Of a stretch of DNA of 64,000 nt, positions 8,718-17,471 are shown in pieces. Source of the stretch: Deltaproteobacteria bacterium (GTDB lineage: Bacteria; Bdellovibrionota_B; Oligoflexia; Oligoflexales; Bog-1112). Where the stretch lies: positions 29,290 to 93,289 of the forward strand of contig CANIBL010000002.1 of assembly GCA_947466225.1 (NCBI GenBank), in the 5' to 3' direction. The position numbers were made by a program, and so were the translations under genes. The number at the start of each line of letters is the position of its first letter. The first letter of the stretch is position 1. Under the pieces are notes generated by a model. The model searched no databases and was not told the DNA's origin. It saw only the letters and a list, made by a program, of their open reading frames with translations.

Positions 8718-10082
8718 GTGTTCCGTTTTGTACTGCTTGGGCTTATCAATTTTAGTCTGATTTCTTGTATGAAAAATGAAGAAACCCCCTGGCATGTGGT
8801 AGAGAAAGCCTCTTTGCGTAGCGAGAGTGCCGTAGGCGATGCGACATTATTCGTGCCCCCACCTGATTCCACCGTGGTTGCACAAACCGCATCTGATTCC
8901 ACATCCTTTTCAAGGGACACTGTACAAAGTGATGGGGATGCAGTGACAGTAAAAAAGGATTCCACTCAGATACACGATATAGCTGGCAATCCTGGCACAG
9001 ATTCAACGCAATCCATTCAATTTGTGACTGATGCGAAGGGATCTTCGGTGAGCCCTCCTCCCACTGTAACCAGCTTTTCCTTTGACCCCGTTTCATTGCC
9101 AGCGGTTGGATCTAAGATCCAACTTCCTGCCTCAGCACGTTTGACGCTGAACGCGGCAATAACGGCAGTAACGGCAGAGTCAGTTTCTATCGCAATCAGT
9201 CCTCTTGTCAGTGGAACTTGTAACCCTCTACCGACGGTGGGTACCATAGGTCTGGACTCAAACGGAACGGCGCTTGTGATTCCTTTATCGGGCGGGAGCT
9301 GTGCTGCTGGGCAGACATTTTCATTGCAAGTCGATTTACCGCCCATTGACCCTTCAGTCGATACGCAATTTATACCAACTTCTGTGCAAAACCCCATTGT
9401 GTATTCCGCGTCATCTTCATTTGTAACCCTATTTCCGACAACGCTCTCGTTTAATGGAGTTTTTAATCCCAATCAAGTAGATCAGTGTATGAGTGCGATG
9501 AAAGCAGTAAATGCGCAGTGTACAGGTGCTCTGGCTTTATTATCGTTAAATGATGGTGAAGGTAAAGAGTCTGGAGCGAAGGGCTTGCCGACTAGGTACA
9601 TCAAGTATTACAAAGCCATCCAGGATTGGGCCAGTTCGGGCGTAGCTGACCTAGCTGACGAATTTGGTGGCAAGGTGTACCCTAAGACTATAGATACAAC
9701 TCTCTATAAACCCTACCCGATAAATGATCCTCCCATTATCAGTGCGAACACCACCTTGGTGGCGACCAATTATGCTGCCTTATTGAATTTGGGTCTTAAT
9801 GATACCTCTGTCGGGCAAATACTAACGAGTGCAGGCATATTTCCTGTGGACGGAAAAGACAGTACGATTCCAATTTATGAAGGGTTTGTGAGTGGGGGCG
9901 CAGCAGGTGGAACAATTGTTGTCGGTAGCAACAATAATACGGGGAATTGTCGAAATTGGTCGGCGGCTGGCTATGGTGGTGTGTATGCCGTCAGATCGAC
10001 GGATACAACTTGGGGGAAAACGGTACATAACTGGTGTACTGATATCAAAACGCCTTATATGCTCTGTCTTTGTTGGCAGTAA
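8718..10082 (+). CDS. Putative lipoprotein of unknown function
   Basis: 454 residues starting at GTG with AGGGAGA 6 nt upstream. The first 17 residues form a lipoprotein signal with a LISC lipobox, so the mature protein would be anchored by Cys17. Next is a Ser/Thr/Asp-rich low-complexity linker (about residues 20-110), typical of exported surface proteins, then a beta-rich region with several Cys and a C-terminal segment rich in Trp, Tyr and Cys (NWSAAGYGG, HNWCTDI). The C-terminal part resembles the DUF1554-like lectin-type fold in feel only; I do not recognise a family. Confidence 0.75.
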   Translation: MFRFVLLGLINFSLISCMKNEETPWHVVEKASLRSESAVGDATLFVPPPDSTVVAQTASDSTSFSRDTVQSDGDAVTVKKDSTQIHDIAGNPGTDSTQSIQFVTDAKGSSVSPPPTVTSFSFDPVSLPAVGSKIQLPASARLTLNAAITAVTAESVSIAISPLVSGTCNPLPTVGTIGLDSNGTALVIPLSGGSCAAGQTFSLQVDLPPIDPSVDTQFIPTSVQNPIVYSASSSFVTLFPTTLSFNGVFNPNQVDQCMSAMKAVNAQCTGALALLSLNDGEGKESGAKGLPTRYIKYYKAIQDWASSGVADLADEFGGKVYPKTIDTTLYKPYPINDPPIISANTTLVATNYAALLNLGLNDTSVGQILTSAGIFPVDGKDSTIPIYEGFVSGGAAGGTIVVGSNNNTGNCRNWSAAGYGGVYAVRSTDTTWGKTVHNWCTDIKTPYMLCLCWQ

Positions 10083-10814
10083 TTACCTGACTTTCTCTGC
10101 GCTAATCCCCAATTTCCACTCTCCAATCTCCACAGAATCAGTGGCTAGCACCCGATGCAAGCCTTGGATCCGAGCTCCATTCAAGTACGATCCATTGCGA
10201 GAGCCTTGGTCCTCGACAAAGACTTCCCCCCGTTCATTCACCTGTATCAGCAAATGTTTACGGGAGAGGTTCGTATCTTCCGCAAATTGACTGAACCCAC
10301 ATCCTCGTCCCAGAATGACCTGGGTTTGAGGTAGGAGGAGTACCTCGGGGTTGCGCCCCTTTTTTGTGATTTCCATGCGCAGCTGCCAGGTTTGTTTCGG
10401 TTCTTGGCTTTGTAGCATGCGAAAAATTGCGGTCTTATCTCCACGTCCTCGACCCGTATCTGTGGCTTGAAAGAGTGCGGTGATTTCTCGGGCTTTGGGT
10501 TCTGACTCCAGGCGAAAGACAAAGCGGGTTTGCCCGATGCGTACCTGATCGTCGGCTTGTAGAATTTTCTTTCGAATCTTTTCGTCGTTTACATAGGTGC
10601 CGTTGCGACTGTTCATGTCGTAGAGGATATACGCGTGCTCTACTGTTTGAATCTGGCAATGCGAAGCAGATACTTGCGGGTCGTCCAGGCGTAAATCCCC
10701 TTTTTCTCGTCCAAAAATTACGGACCCAGAGGTGGGGAGCTTAAAGAGTGGGCAGGGGGCCCCAGGCGACAGGAAGTGGATAATACCTCGAAGCAAAGGG
10801 GGCGAATCTTTCAT
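10083..10814 (-). CDS. Protein with two FHA domains
   Basis: Two forkhead-associated phosphothreonine-binding domains. The first (about residues 25-100) has IFGREKG, VSASHCQI and SRNGTYVND. The second (about 155-240) has ILGRGCG, LSRKHLLI and SRNGSYLNG. Both keep the Gly-Arg, Ser-x-x-His and Asn-Gly positions that bind pThr, so both could be functional. The joining segment is rich in Lys/Arg and Thr. No membrane segment is seen, so it should be cytoplasmic, a reader of Ser/Thr kinase signalling; no kinase is in the window. I chose ATG at 10814; a GTG 12 codons upstream is possible. Confidence 0.88.
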   Translation of the reverse strand: MKDSPPLLRGIIHFLSPGAPCPLFKLPTSGSVIFGREKGDLRLDDPQVSASHCQIQTVEHAYILYDMNSRNGTYVNDEKIRKKILQADDQVRIGQTRFVFRLESEPKAREITALFQATDTGRGRGDKTAIFRMLQSQEPKQTWQLRMEITKKGRNPEVLLLPQTQVILGRGCGFSQFAEDTNLSRKHLLIQVNERGEVFVEDQGSRNGSYLNGARIQGLHRVLATDSVEIGEWKLGISAEKVR

Positions 10815-10937
10815 AGCGATGTATTCTCCATTGAATCTTGACGGTGGCACTATTATGGTAACGCCGTCTCGGTTGGAAGCAAATGGCTACCGGGCGAGTT
10901 GCACCATGTTTTTATGCATACACCAACGAGGGAACCT

Positions 10938-11213
10938 GTGAATCGCAAGGCAAATACAGAGTGGAGCACCGTGGATTTTGGTGGGTTGATCTTGGGGTTT
11001 TCCTCGGCAGCCCTATACTATATGGGTCATGATGCCATTGAGGGGAAGAAGAACGCAGGGATTAACCTTCCGTTGGCAGAGCAAAATATTGCCATCGTGC
11101 AGCTATTGCAAAAAAAAACAGAGGGAAATCTGACTGTTGAAGAGTCTGATTTGTTGCGGCGGGTATTGGCTGACCTGCAGGAGAAGTACCATGTTCTGAC
11201 TTCTGGCGCATAA
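10938..11213 (+). CDS. DUF1844 family protein
   Basis: 91 residues: VDFGGLILGFSSAALYYMG, then INLPLAEQNIAIVQLLQKKTEGNLTVEESDLLRRVLADLQEKY. This is the DUF1844 pattern, a small helical protein common in deltaproteobacteria and relatives, function unknown. The start is placed at GTG 10938 because GAGGG lies 5 nt before it; in-frame ATGs upstream (10899, 10914) lack such a site. It is divergent from the FHA gene, and a tandem palindrome array follows. Confidence 0.75.
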   Translation: MNRKANTEWSTVDFGGLILGFSSAALYYMGHDAIEGKKNAGINLPLAEQNIAIVQLLQKKTEGNLTVEESDLLRRVLADLQEKYHVLTSGA

Positions 11214-11269
11214 CTTCGCTTTTCTGCTTCATTTTCTCTGATTTTTTCCGATCCATCCTTTGTGCGAGG

Positions 11270-11455
11270 GAGATGCCCGTACGGCCTTCGGCCTGGGCAT
11301 GACGAGTGGGTTGCGTGGGGGATGCCCGTACGGCCCCTTCGGCCTGGGCATGACGAGTGGGTTGCGTGGGAGATGCCCGTACGGCCTTCGGCCTGGGCAT
11401 GGCGAGTGGTTGCGTGGGAGATGCCCGACGGCCTTTTCAGCCTGGGCATGACGCG
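11270..11455. repeat. Tandem array of four family B palindromes upstream of clpB
   Basis: Four near-identical units start at about 11271, 11321, 11371 and 11419, a period of 48-51 bp. Each carries ATGCCCGTACGGCC, a short TTC loop, and GGCCTGGGCATGACG, followed by a GAGTGG(G)TTGCGTGG joint. The fourth is more diverged (GACGGCCTTTTCAGCC). The array ends about 20 bp before the clpB start codon, so it lies in the clpB leader. Confidence 0.9.
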
Positions 11456-11476
11456 TGTAACACAAAGGAGGGGGCG

Positions 11477-14068
11477 GTGGACGTCTCTCGATACAGTTTT
11501 CCTTGCCAAAAAGCCCTTCATCAGGGACTACAGTTCGCGCGGAGTTACGGGCATCAGCATCTCGAGGTAGAGCATATTGCCTTGGCATTGCTGCGAAGTG
11601 AAACCCTAGATGGAGTCTCGGCTCACGCTGCAGAGTCTTTGCAGCTCGCGGTAGAAAAACAATTGGAAAAACTCCCCAAATACTTCGGGGAAGTTAAAGT
11701 AGACTTTGGTCCCCAGCTGGATGTGGCCTTGGATGCGGCTGAGCGTGAGCAAGGGGAGGAGCCGGTTTCTGTAGCCCTGTTGTGGAAGAGCTTGCTAGCC
11801 AACTGTGAGCTCATGCAACGCCTATTGCCCAAGCTTGCTGGGGAAGAAGCCAAAAAGAAGGATAAGGAAGGAGGAGCTGCGCCAGCTCGAGGCAAATCTC
11901 CGGTGGATACGAGCTTTGCTCTTCCAGAGAAGTTGGAAAAAGTGTTGCAAAAATACACCATCGATCTTACCGCACTCGCAGAGCGTAATGAGCTGGACCC
12001 TGTAATCGGTCGAGACAATGAGACCCGGCGTGTGATGGAAATTTTGGGTCGCAAAAAGAAGAACAATCCGGTGCTGATCGGACAAGCGGGGGTAGGGAAA
12101 ACCGCAGTGGTGGAATGCCTAGCGCAGCGTATCATCAGCGGTGCTGTGCCAGAGAGCATGCGAGGTAAGCGTGTGTTGTCCCTGGATCTCGGGGGCATGG
12201 TGGCTGGAGCCAAGTTTCGAGGGGAGTTTGAGGAGCGCATGGGGCAGCTCATGCAAGCGATTCAAGCCTGTAGTGGCAATATCATTCTTTTTATCGATGA
12301 GCTGCATACCATCGTGGGGGCAGGTCGTGCCGAGGGCTCTGCAGATGCAGCCAACTTACTTAAGCCAGCGCTCGCGAGAGGGGAGTTGCATTGTTTGGGA
12401 GCTACGACTTTTGATGAATATCGCAAGTACATCGAGAAAGATCCAGCTCTCGAGCGTCGTTTTCAAGCGGTGGTGGTAGAGGAACCCTCTCGTGACAATG
12501 CAGTTTCGATTTTACGGGGACTGAAATCTCACTACCAGATTTTCCATGGGGTCCAAGTGCACGATGATGCACTGGTGAGTGCGGTGGATCTTTCGATACG
12601 GTTTCTCTCCGATCGTCGGTTACCGGACAAAGCCATCGATTTGCTCGATGAAGCGTGCAGTCGCGTGCGCATGCAAATCGATAGCGTGCCCACCGTTATG
12701 GATCAGTTGCAAAGCCAAATTACCCAGTTGCAAATTGAGCGCAAAACCGTGGTGGAAGATCCCACGGCCAAAGCGGCCTTGGGGAAAATCGAAGGCAAAT
12801 TGGAGCGAGCCCAGCAGGAGCTTCAAGGAATTGAGAAGATTTGGCGTGATCACCAGCTCTTACTCGAAGAGATGCGCAAAAAGGAAAAAACGAAGCAAGA
12901 GCAAGACATCTTATTTGAAACTAGCAAAGGCCAAGGGAACTTTGACTTAGCGGCTCGCTTGCAGAACGAAGAAATGCCGAAGCTGGAAAAAGAGCTAGAA
13001 ACAATCCGGATCCAGTTGCTCGAAATGCAAAAGAAACAAGCGTGGTTGCGTCAAGTGGTGGGCAGTATCGAAATTGCGGATGTGATCTCGGCTTGGTCTT
13101 CGATCCCAATCCAAAAAGTGTTGAAGGAAGAAGGTAAATCCATCTTGGGGATGGAGGATCGGTTGGCGCAACGGGTTTTTGGGCAAAAGGATGCCATCCT
13201 TCGCGTGACCAAAGCGCTTAAACGTACCAAGGTAGGGATTCAAGATCCCAATCGTCCGTTGGGGGTCTTTTTGTTTGTCGGGCCTACCGGAGTTGGGAAA
13301 ACCGAGATGGTAAAAGCGTTGGCAGAAGAGATGTTTGATAATGAGAAACGCATGGTCCGCCTTGATATGTCGGAGTTTATGGAGCAGCACAGTGTGGCGC
13401 GGCTCATCGGGTCTCCGCCTGGGTATGCAGGCTCGGAGGAGGGGGGTGAGCTTACAGAGGCGGTGCGACGCACGCCGTATACCGTGGTGCTTTTTGATGA
13501 AATTGAGAAAGCGCATCCCAAAGTGCTCGATATTTTGCTCCAGGTCTTTGAGGATGGCCGGTTGACGGATTCCAAGGGACACCTGGTGGACTTTCGCAAT
13601 GTGATGATCATCATGACATCGAATCTGCTGGTACAGTCTGACTTATTCGCGCGCAAGCAGCTAGACGAGGAAACCGTGCGCAATGAATTGGCAAAAATTT
13701 TGCGGCCTGAGTTTGTGGGGCGTATCGATGAGGTGGTGGTCTTCCATAAACTGGGCCGTCTGCATGTCCAAAACTTGCTCGAAAAACTCCTTCGCCAACT
13801 CAATTCGCGTCTAGCAGATCGCCAACTTCGCATCGTGCTCGGCGGTGCTCTGCAAGAAAAATTGATTCAAGAGGGGATGCACAGCGAATTCGGAGGGCGA
13901 ACGCTGCGGCGAGCCTTTCAGCGCGGCATCATCGATCCGGTTTCCCAGTGGGTGCTGCAGTTTGAGGAGCAAAGTTCAGGGGTTTGGCGCATGGAGTGGG
14001 GGAGTGATGGGAAAATTCACTGGGAGTTGGATTATACGCCAGATCGATATCTACCCGCAGCATCATGA
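11477..14068 (+). CDS. clpB: ATP-dependent disaggregase ClpB
   Basis: 863 residues (family about 860). N-terminal Clp domain, first AAA+ module with Walker [13 protein letters not shown] near residue 203 and Walker [13 protein letters not shown], then a long coiled-coil middle domain (about 405-520) of the ClpB kind, beginning RMQIDSVP. The second AAA+ module has [14 protein letters not shown] near 602, [22 protein letters not shown] and FDEIEKAHP. No ClpP-binding IGF loop is visible, fitting ClpB rather than ClpC/ClpA. The start is GTG at 11477, with GGAGGGGG just before it; the open frame continues upstream only through the repeat array and is not expected to be translated there. Confidence 0.93.
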   Translation: MDVSRYSFPCQKALHQGLQFARSYGHQHLEVEHIALALLRSETLDGVSAHAAESLQLAVEKQLEKLPKYFGEVKVDFGPQLDVALDAAEREQGEEPVSVALLWKSLLANCELMQRLLPKLAGEEAKKKDKEGGAAPARGKSPVDTSFALPEKLEKVLQKYTIDLTALAERNELDPVIGRDNETRRVMEILGRKKKNNPVLIGQAGVGKTAVVECLAQRIISGAVPESMRGKRVLSLDLGGMVAGAKFRGEFEERMGQLMQAIQACSGNIILFIDELHTIVGAGRAEGSADAANLLKPALARGELHCLGATTFDEYRKYIEKDPALERRFQAVVVEEPSRDNAVSILRGLKSHYQIFHGVQVHDDALVSAVDLSIRFLSDRRLPDKAIDLLDEACSRVRMQIDSVPTVMDQLQSQITQLQIERKTVVEDPTAKAALGKIEGKLERAQQELQGIEKIWRDHQLLLEEMRKKEKTKQEQDILFETSKGQGNFDLAARLQNEEMPKLEKELETIRIQLLEMQKKQAWLRQVVGSIEIADVISAWSSIPIQKVLKEEGKSILGMEDRLAQRVFGQKDAILRVTKALKRTKVGIQDPNRPLGVFLFVGPTGVGKTEMVKALAEEMFDNEKRMVRLDMSEFMEQHSVARLIGSPPGYAGSEEGGELTEAVRRTPYTVVLFDEIEKAHPKVLDILLQVFEDGRLTDSKGHLVDFRNVMIIMTSNLLVQSDLFARKQLDEETVRNELAKILRPEFVGRIDEVVVFHKLGRLHVQNLLEKLLRQLNSRLADRQLRIVLGGALQEKLIQEGMHSEFGGRTLRRAFQRGIIDPVSQWVLQFEEQSSGVWRMEWGSDGKIHWELDYTPDRYLPAAS

Positions 14069-14073
14069 AAAGC

Positions 14074-14100
14074 TTGACATCTTTCCTTCGGCATAATAAT
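14074..14100 (+). promoter_or_regulatory. Possible promoter for tRNA-Gln and prs
   Basis: A perfect TTGACA (14074-14079) is followed by an AT-rich stretch containing AATAAT (14095-14100) at 15-bp spacing, about 28 bp before the tRNA. The spacing is shorter than ideal, so the -10 assignment is uncertain. Confidence 0.4.
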
Positions 14101-14127
14101 CAAGCGGATACTTCACTTCTGTCTCGT

Positions 14128-14203
14128 TGGGGCGTCGTCAAGTGGCTAAGACACTGGATTTTGATTCCAGTATTCGCAGGTTCGAGTCCTGCCGCCCCAG
14201 CCA
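14128..14203 (+). tRNA. tRNA-Gln (anticodon UUG)
   Basis: Acceptor strands TGGGGCG (14128-14134) and CGCCCCA (14193-14199) pair fully. The anticodon stem CTGGA/TCCAG encloses TTTTGAT, giving anticodon TTG. The T-arm contains GTTCGAGTC. The discriminator G and encoded CCA end at 14203. It lies between clpB and prs, possibly cotranscribed with prs. Confidence 0.95.
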
Positions 14204-14249
14204 CACACTTTCCCGCTAAAATTCCCAACCGACTCACAGGTTATCCCAT

Positions 14250-15182
14250 ATGAATCTCGTATTACTGAGTGGAAATGCGAACCTCCCCCTTGCGACCAAA
14301 ATCAGCCAATATCTTGATATTCCCATCGGCAAAGCCTTTGTTGGGAGCTTTTCTGACGGTGAAACTCGTGTAGAGCTGCAAACCAACGTGCGAGGACGCG
14401 ATGTCTTTGTCGTGCAGTCGACCTGTGCGCCGGTGAACCACCACATTATGGAGCTCTTGGCCATCGTGGATGCGTGCAAACGCGCCTCCGCCAGCCAGAT
14501 CACTGTGGTCACCCCCTATTTTGGGTATGCGCGTCAGGAACGCAAAAGTGTCCCTCGTACACCCATCACAGCCAAACTCATTGCCGATCTTTTTCAAGCA
14601 GCGGGCATTCATCGCTTGGTAGCTTTGGAGCTTCACAATGCTGCTATCCAAGGGTTCTTCAATGTTCCAGTAGATCATCTCTATATCAACCCCGTTTTAG
14701 CCGCGTATCTGGAGCAAGAGTCTCAGGAATACCTCGTGGTCTCCCCCGATGCTGGCGGAGTAGAGCGGGCTCGCTCTCTAGCTAAACATTTTGGCTGGGG
14801 ATTGGCCATCATCGACAAACGAAGAGACAAGCCCAACGACAGCACCGTGATGCATGTCATTGGACACGTTGAAGGTAAACGGTGTTTGATCATCGATGAT
14901 ATCGTGGATACGGGTGGGTCTTTGGTGAAGGCTGCAGAGGCCTTGCGTGCGAAAGGAGCTTTGTCAGTATCTGCTGCGATTACCCACCCTGTGTTGAGCG
15001 GGAAAGCGGTGGAAAGTATCCAGCAGTCTTGTTTGGATCGCTTGGTGGTGGCAGATAGCATCCCCTTGTCTGCAGCAGCTCAACAGTGTGACAAGATCGT
15101 GCAGATTACCGTGGGCGAGTTGCTGGCAAAGGCGATTTTGCGCATTCACACTCATGACTCCATTAGTTCACTATTTGGGTAA
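14250..15182 (+). CDS. prs: Ribose-phosphate pyrophosphokinase
   Basis: 310 residues. LLSGNANLPLATKISQYL, then GSFSDGETRVEL, YFGYARQERKS (ATP-binding region), and the PRPP-binding loop IIDDIVDTGGSLVKAAEAL near residue 213. It makes PRPP from ribose 5-phosphate and ATP, feeding purine, pyrimidine, His and Trp synthesis and the UPRTase reaction encoded at 51.6 kb. The start ATG is 47 nt after the tRNA CCA end. Confidence 0.96.
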   Translation: MNLVLLSGNANLPLATKISQYLDIPIGKAFVGSFSDGETRVELQTNVRGRDVFVVQSTCAPVNHHIMELLAIVDACKRASASQITVVTPYFGYARQERKSVPRTPITAKLIADLFQAAGIHRLVALELHNAAIQGFFNVPVDHLYINPVLAAYLEQESQEYLVVSPDAGGVERARSLAKHFGWGLAIIDKRRDKPNDSTVMHVIGHVEGKRCLIIDDIVDTGGSLVKAAEALRAKGALSVSAAITHPVLSGKAVESIQQSCLDRLVVADSIPLSAAAQQCDKIVQITVGELLAKAILRIHTHDSISSLFG

Positions 15183-15542
15183 CATTCAGCTTTTCCTGTA
15201 TTTACATGCGACCTTTTTTGCCTCTCAGTGCGGAGCAACCACCATTGTCAAACAAATCTTGGCAAATCAAAAAGGCGCTCTCCACTTAAACTGGGCGTCT
15301 GTAGAGAATCAAAACATCATTACAGAGCGAAGCTGGGATGAGAAAGCCCCTATTCTGTGAAGCAAAAGGGAATCACGATCAGTCGAACCACCGCGTTGCT
15401 TTCAGATCTATCTTGGGTTTCTGAAGCTTGGTGGAGATTTCAATCCGCTGAAATTGCCTATAAAACTCGCTGATTCGGCGTAAGTGCTTCCGCTTCGCAG
15501 GCCACAACCCAGAACCAGGGCCTTGTTGGCGGAGGATTTGCC
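15183..15542. other. Intergenic stretch between prs and rplY
   Basis: The 447-bp gap between prs and rplY holds no convincing gene. The one sizeable frame (ending 15360) starts inside prs in another phase and shows no conserved motif. No RNA motif is recognised. The only readable signal is the promoter near its 3' end at 15543-15571. Confidence 0.4.
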
Positions 15543-15571
15543 TTGAAAGAGCCGGCAGTTCCAGATATAAA
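15543..15571 (+). promoter_or_regulatory. Sigma70-type promoter for rplY-pth
   Basis: TTGAAA (15543-15548), exactly 17 bp, then TATAAA (15566-15571): 5 of 6 matches in each box at optimal spacing. It predicts an rplY leader of about 50 nt. Confidence 0.65.
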
Positions 15572-15629
15572 ACCTGTTCGACTGCGCAAGCCGTCCACCG
15601 AATCGATCGACAAGTTGAGGAGTTGAGAT

Positions 15630-15905
15630 ATGTCAGAACGGGTTACCATTCAAGCAGAACCCCGGGAAGAAACCGGAAAAGGTGTCAGCCGTAAGTTGCG
15701 CAAGCAAGGCCTGATTCCAGCAAACATCATCGGCAAAGATAGCAGCAAAATTTCCTTGGATCCTAAATGGTTATCCAAGGCATGGAAAGCCGACAAGACC
15801 TTTGATATGGTGTTGGCTGGCGTGACCAAAACTGTACGCATTCAAGAGCTCCAGGTACACCCTGTGAAGCGCATTGCCCTCCATGTGGACTTGATGTACG
15901 CGTGA
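15630..15905 (+). CDS. rplY: 50S ribosomal protein L25 (short form)
   Basis: 91 residues: REETGKGVSRKLRKQGLIPANIIG at the N-terminus and QELQVHPVKRIALHVDLMYA at the C-terminus, the 5S rRNA-binding L25 domain only. The C-terminal CTC/TL5 extension usual in deltaproteobacterial L25 proteins is absent, so it resembles the short enterobacterial form. It is followed by pth with a 4-nt GTGA overlap, a very common pair. Confidence 0.93.
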   Translation: MSERVTIQAEPREETGKGVSRKLRKQGLIPANIIGKDSSKISLDPKWLSKAWKADKTFDMVLAGVTKTVRIQELQVHPVKRIALHVDLMYA

Positions 15906-16459
15906 AGTTCCTCATCGGTCTGGGAAATCCCGGTCAAAAATACGAAAAAACCTTACATAACGTAGGGTTTTTGCTCCTTGACCTCATTGCACAAGAGGCA
16001 GGCGTACGTTGGCAGGCCAGCAAGCCCTTTCAGGCGATGATGGGAGAGGGAACGTTTGCCGGGCATCGAGTGGTGCTCGTCAAGCCGCAAACGTTCATGA
16101 ACCGCAGTGGGAGTTCTGTAGCTGCTGTATGCCGGTACTACAGAGTTGCCGCGGCGGATCTGTTCGTGGTGCACGATGATATCGATGTGGCCTGGGGCAA
16201 GGTAAAACTTCGCGCTGCCGTCGCCAGTGGGCACGGAGGCCACAACGGGATCCGAGACATCCTCCAGCATTGGGGTGAGAGCGCGTTTAACCGGATTAAG
16301 GTTGGCGTCGGTCGTCCCGGCAATGTGCATATGGATGTCGTGGATTGGGTGTTAAGTGAGCTTACGACGGAGCAGACGTCGCAGTTAGAAGAGCTGGTGT
16401 TTCCTGAAGTGAAGATGCGGTTTTTGCAAGCCATTCAACAGGCAGCGAAATCTACATAA
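15902..16459 (+). CDS. pth: Peptidyl-tRNA hydrolase
   Basis: 185 residues. FLIGLGNPGQKYEKTLHNVGF with the catalytic His in HNVGF, KPQTFMNRSG, VVHDDIDVAWGKVKLR with the catalytic Asp, and GGHNGIRDI. It releases peptides from prematurely dropped peptidyl-tRNAs. The start is GTG at 15902, overlapping the rplY stop (GTGA), implying translational coupling. Confidence 0.96.
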   Translation: MKFLIGLGNPGQKYEKTLHNVGFLLLDLIAQEAGVRWQASKPFQAMMGEGTFAGHRVVLVKPQTFMNRSGSSVAAVCRYYRVAAADLFVVHDDIDVAWGKVKLRAAVASGHGGHNGIRDILQHWGESAFNRIKVGVGRPGNVHMDVVDWVLSELTTEQTSQLEELVFPEVKMRFLQAIQQAAKST

Positions 16460-16522
16460 TTCCTATATATACAACCTTTGCCGGCGATGATGTCGTTGGC
16501 TGACAAACCACAAAGGGGTGCA

Positions 16523-16897
16523 ATGTTGTTACGAGAATACGAATTGACGGTGATTGCCAATCCACAATTGACACCGGACAAGTCCACAAAGACCTTCGAA
16601 AAGTATGAAACCTTGTTGCTGGCTGATGGCGGCGAGATCATCAAGAAGAGCGCATGGGGCACCCGCAAGTTGGCATTCCCAATGAACCAACAATTTCGCG
16701 GTACCTACTTTCACTACGACCTAACTTGCAGCCCAGCTGCTTTGAAGGAAGTAGAACGTCTGATGCGTATCGACGATAGCATTTTGCGCTACATGTCGAT
16801 CCGACTTGGGGAAAACGTAGACGTAGAGCAGAGAAAACTTGAGATCGCAAAAGCTGAAGCCTTTGCCTCTAGTCAAAAAGAAATCGATCCTCAGTAG
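16523..16897 (+). CDS. rpsF: 30S ribosomal protein S6
   Basis: 124 residues. REYELTVIANPQL, then KKSAWGTRKLAFPMNQQFRGTY, and LMRIDDSILRYMSIRLGE, the bS6 signatures. The start ATG at 16523 has AAAGGGG upstream; an in-frame ATG 15 codons earlier would add unconserved residues. The usual partner rpsR (S18) is not between rpsF and rplI: the gap is only 70 nt. Confidence 0.95.
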   Translation: MLLREYELTVIANPQLTPDKSTKTFEKYETLLLADGGEIIKKSAWGTRKLAFPMNQQFRGTYFHYDLTCSPAALKEVERLMRIDDSILRYMSIRLGENVDVEQRKLEIAKAEAFASSQKEIDPQ

Positions 16898-16967
16898 TCT
16901 CGTATTTGCCGGCATATGTCGGGAAAAAGCGAGAGCATGAGTACGCAGCCGCAAGGAGTATATCGCC

Positions 16968-17417
16968 ATGAAAGTAATATTGAAGGAAGATCTCGAGACG
17001 TTGGGAAAAATTGGGGACATGGTATCCGTTCGTTCTGGATACGCCCGTAACTTTTTGATCCCAAAATCTCTTTGTGTGGTGGCCAATGAGTCCAACCGCA
17101 AAGAATTAGAACACCACAAGCGCCTCTTGGAAAAGAAACGCGAAAGAGTGTTGAAGGAGGCCCGTGTATTAGCTGCTGCTATCAGCAAGCTACAGGTATC
17201 CATCGAGAAGCAAGCAGGGGAAGAGGACCGCATTTTCGGTTCTGTTACTACCCTCGAAGTGGCAGAAAAATTGGCGGCACAATCCGTTGTGATCGACCGT
17301 CGTCACATCCATCTTCCAGCAGACATCAAGAAGTTGGGTATTTACCACGCAGAGATTAAGGTACACTCCGAGGTTTCTGCCAACTTGGTTGTCAAAGTCG
17401 TAGCCAAAGAAGGCTAA
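16968..17417 (+). CDS. rplI: 50S ribosomal protein L9
   Basis: 149 residues. N-terminal domain KVILKEDLETLGKIGDMVSVRSGYARNFLIPK, the connecting helix, and a C-terminal domain containing IFGSVTTLEVAEKL and GIYHAEIKVHSEVSANLVVKV. AAGGAG lies about 10 nt before the ATG. It is followed after 54 nt by dnaB, a common order. Confidence 0.96.
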   Translation: MKVILKEDLETLGKIGDMVSVRSGYARNFLIPKSLCVVANESNRKELEHHKRLLEKKRERVLKEARVLAAAISKLQVSIEKQAGEEDRIFGSVTTLEVAEKLAAQSVVIDRRHIHLPADIKKLGIYHAEIKVHSEVSANLVVKVVAKEG

Positions 17418-17471
17418 CTCTAACGCTCTTCAAAGGACTGGGGGAATCGCCCCAGTTGAAGTTGAATCACA

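Noticed and set aside
11270..11455. CRISPR-like array of regularly spaced repeats
   Set aside because: The spacing is regular, but the sequence between palindromes is itself repeated and nearly identical, so there are no unique spacers; no cas genes are nearby.
11357..11476. 40-codon N-terminal extension of ClpB
   Set aside because: It is translated from the tandem palindromes, has no family similarity, and a strong ribosome-binding site precedes GTG 11477.
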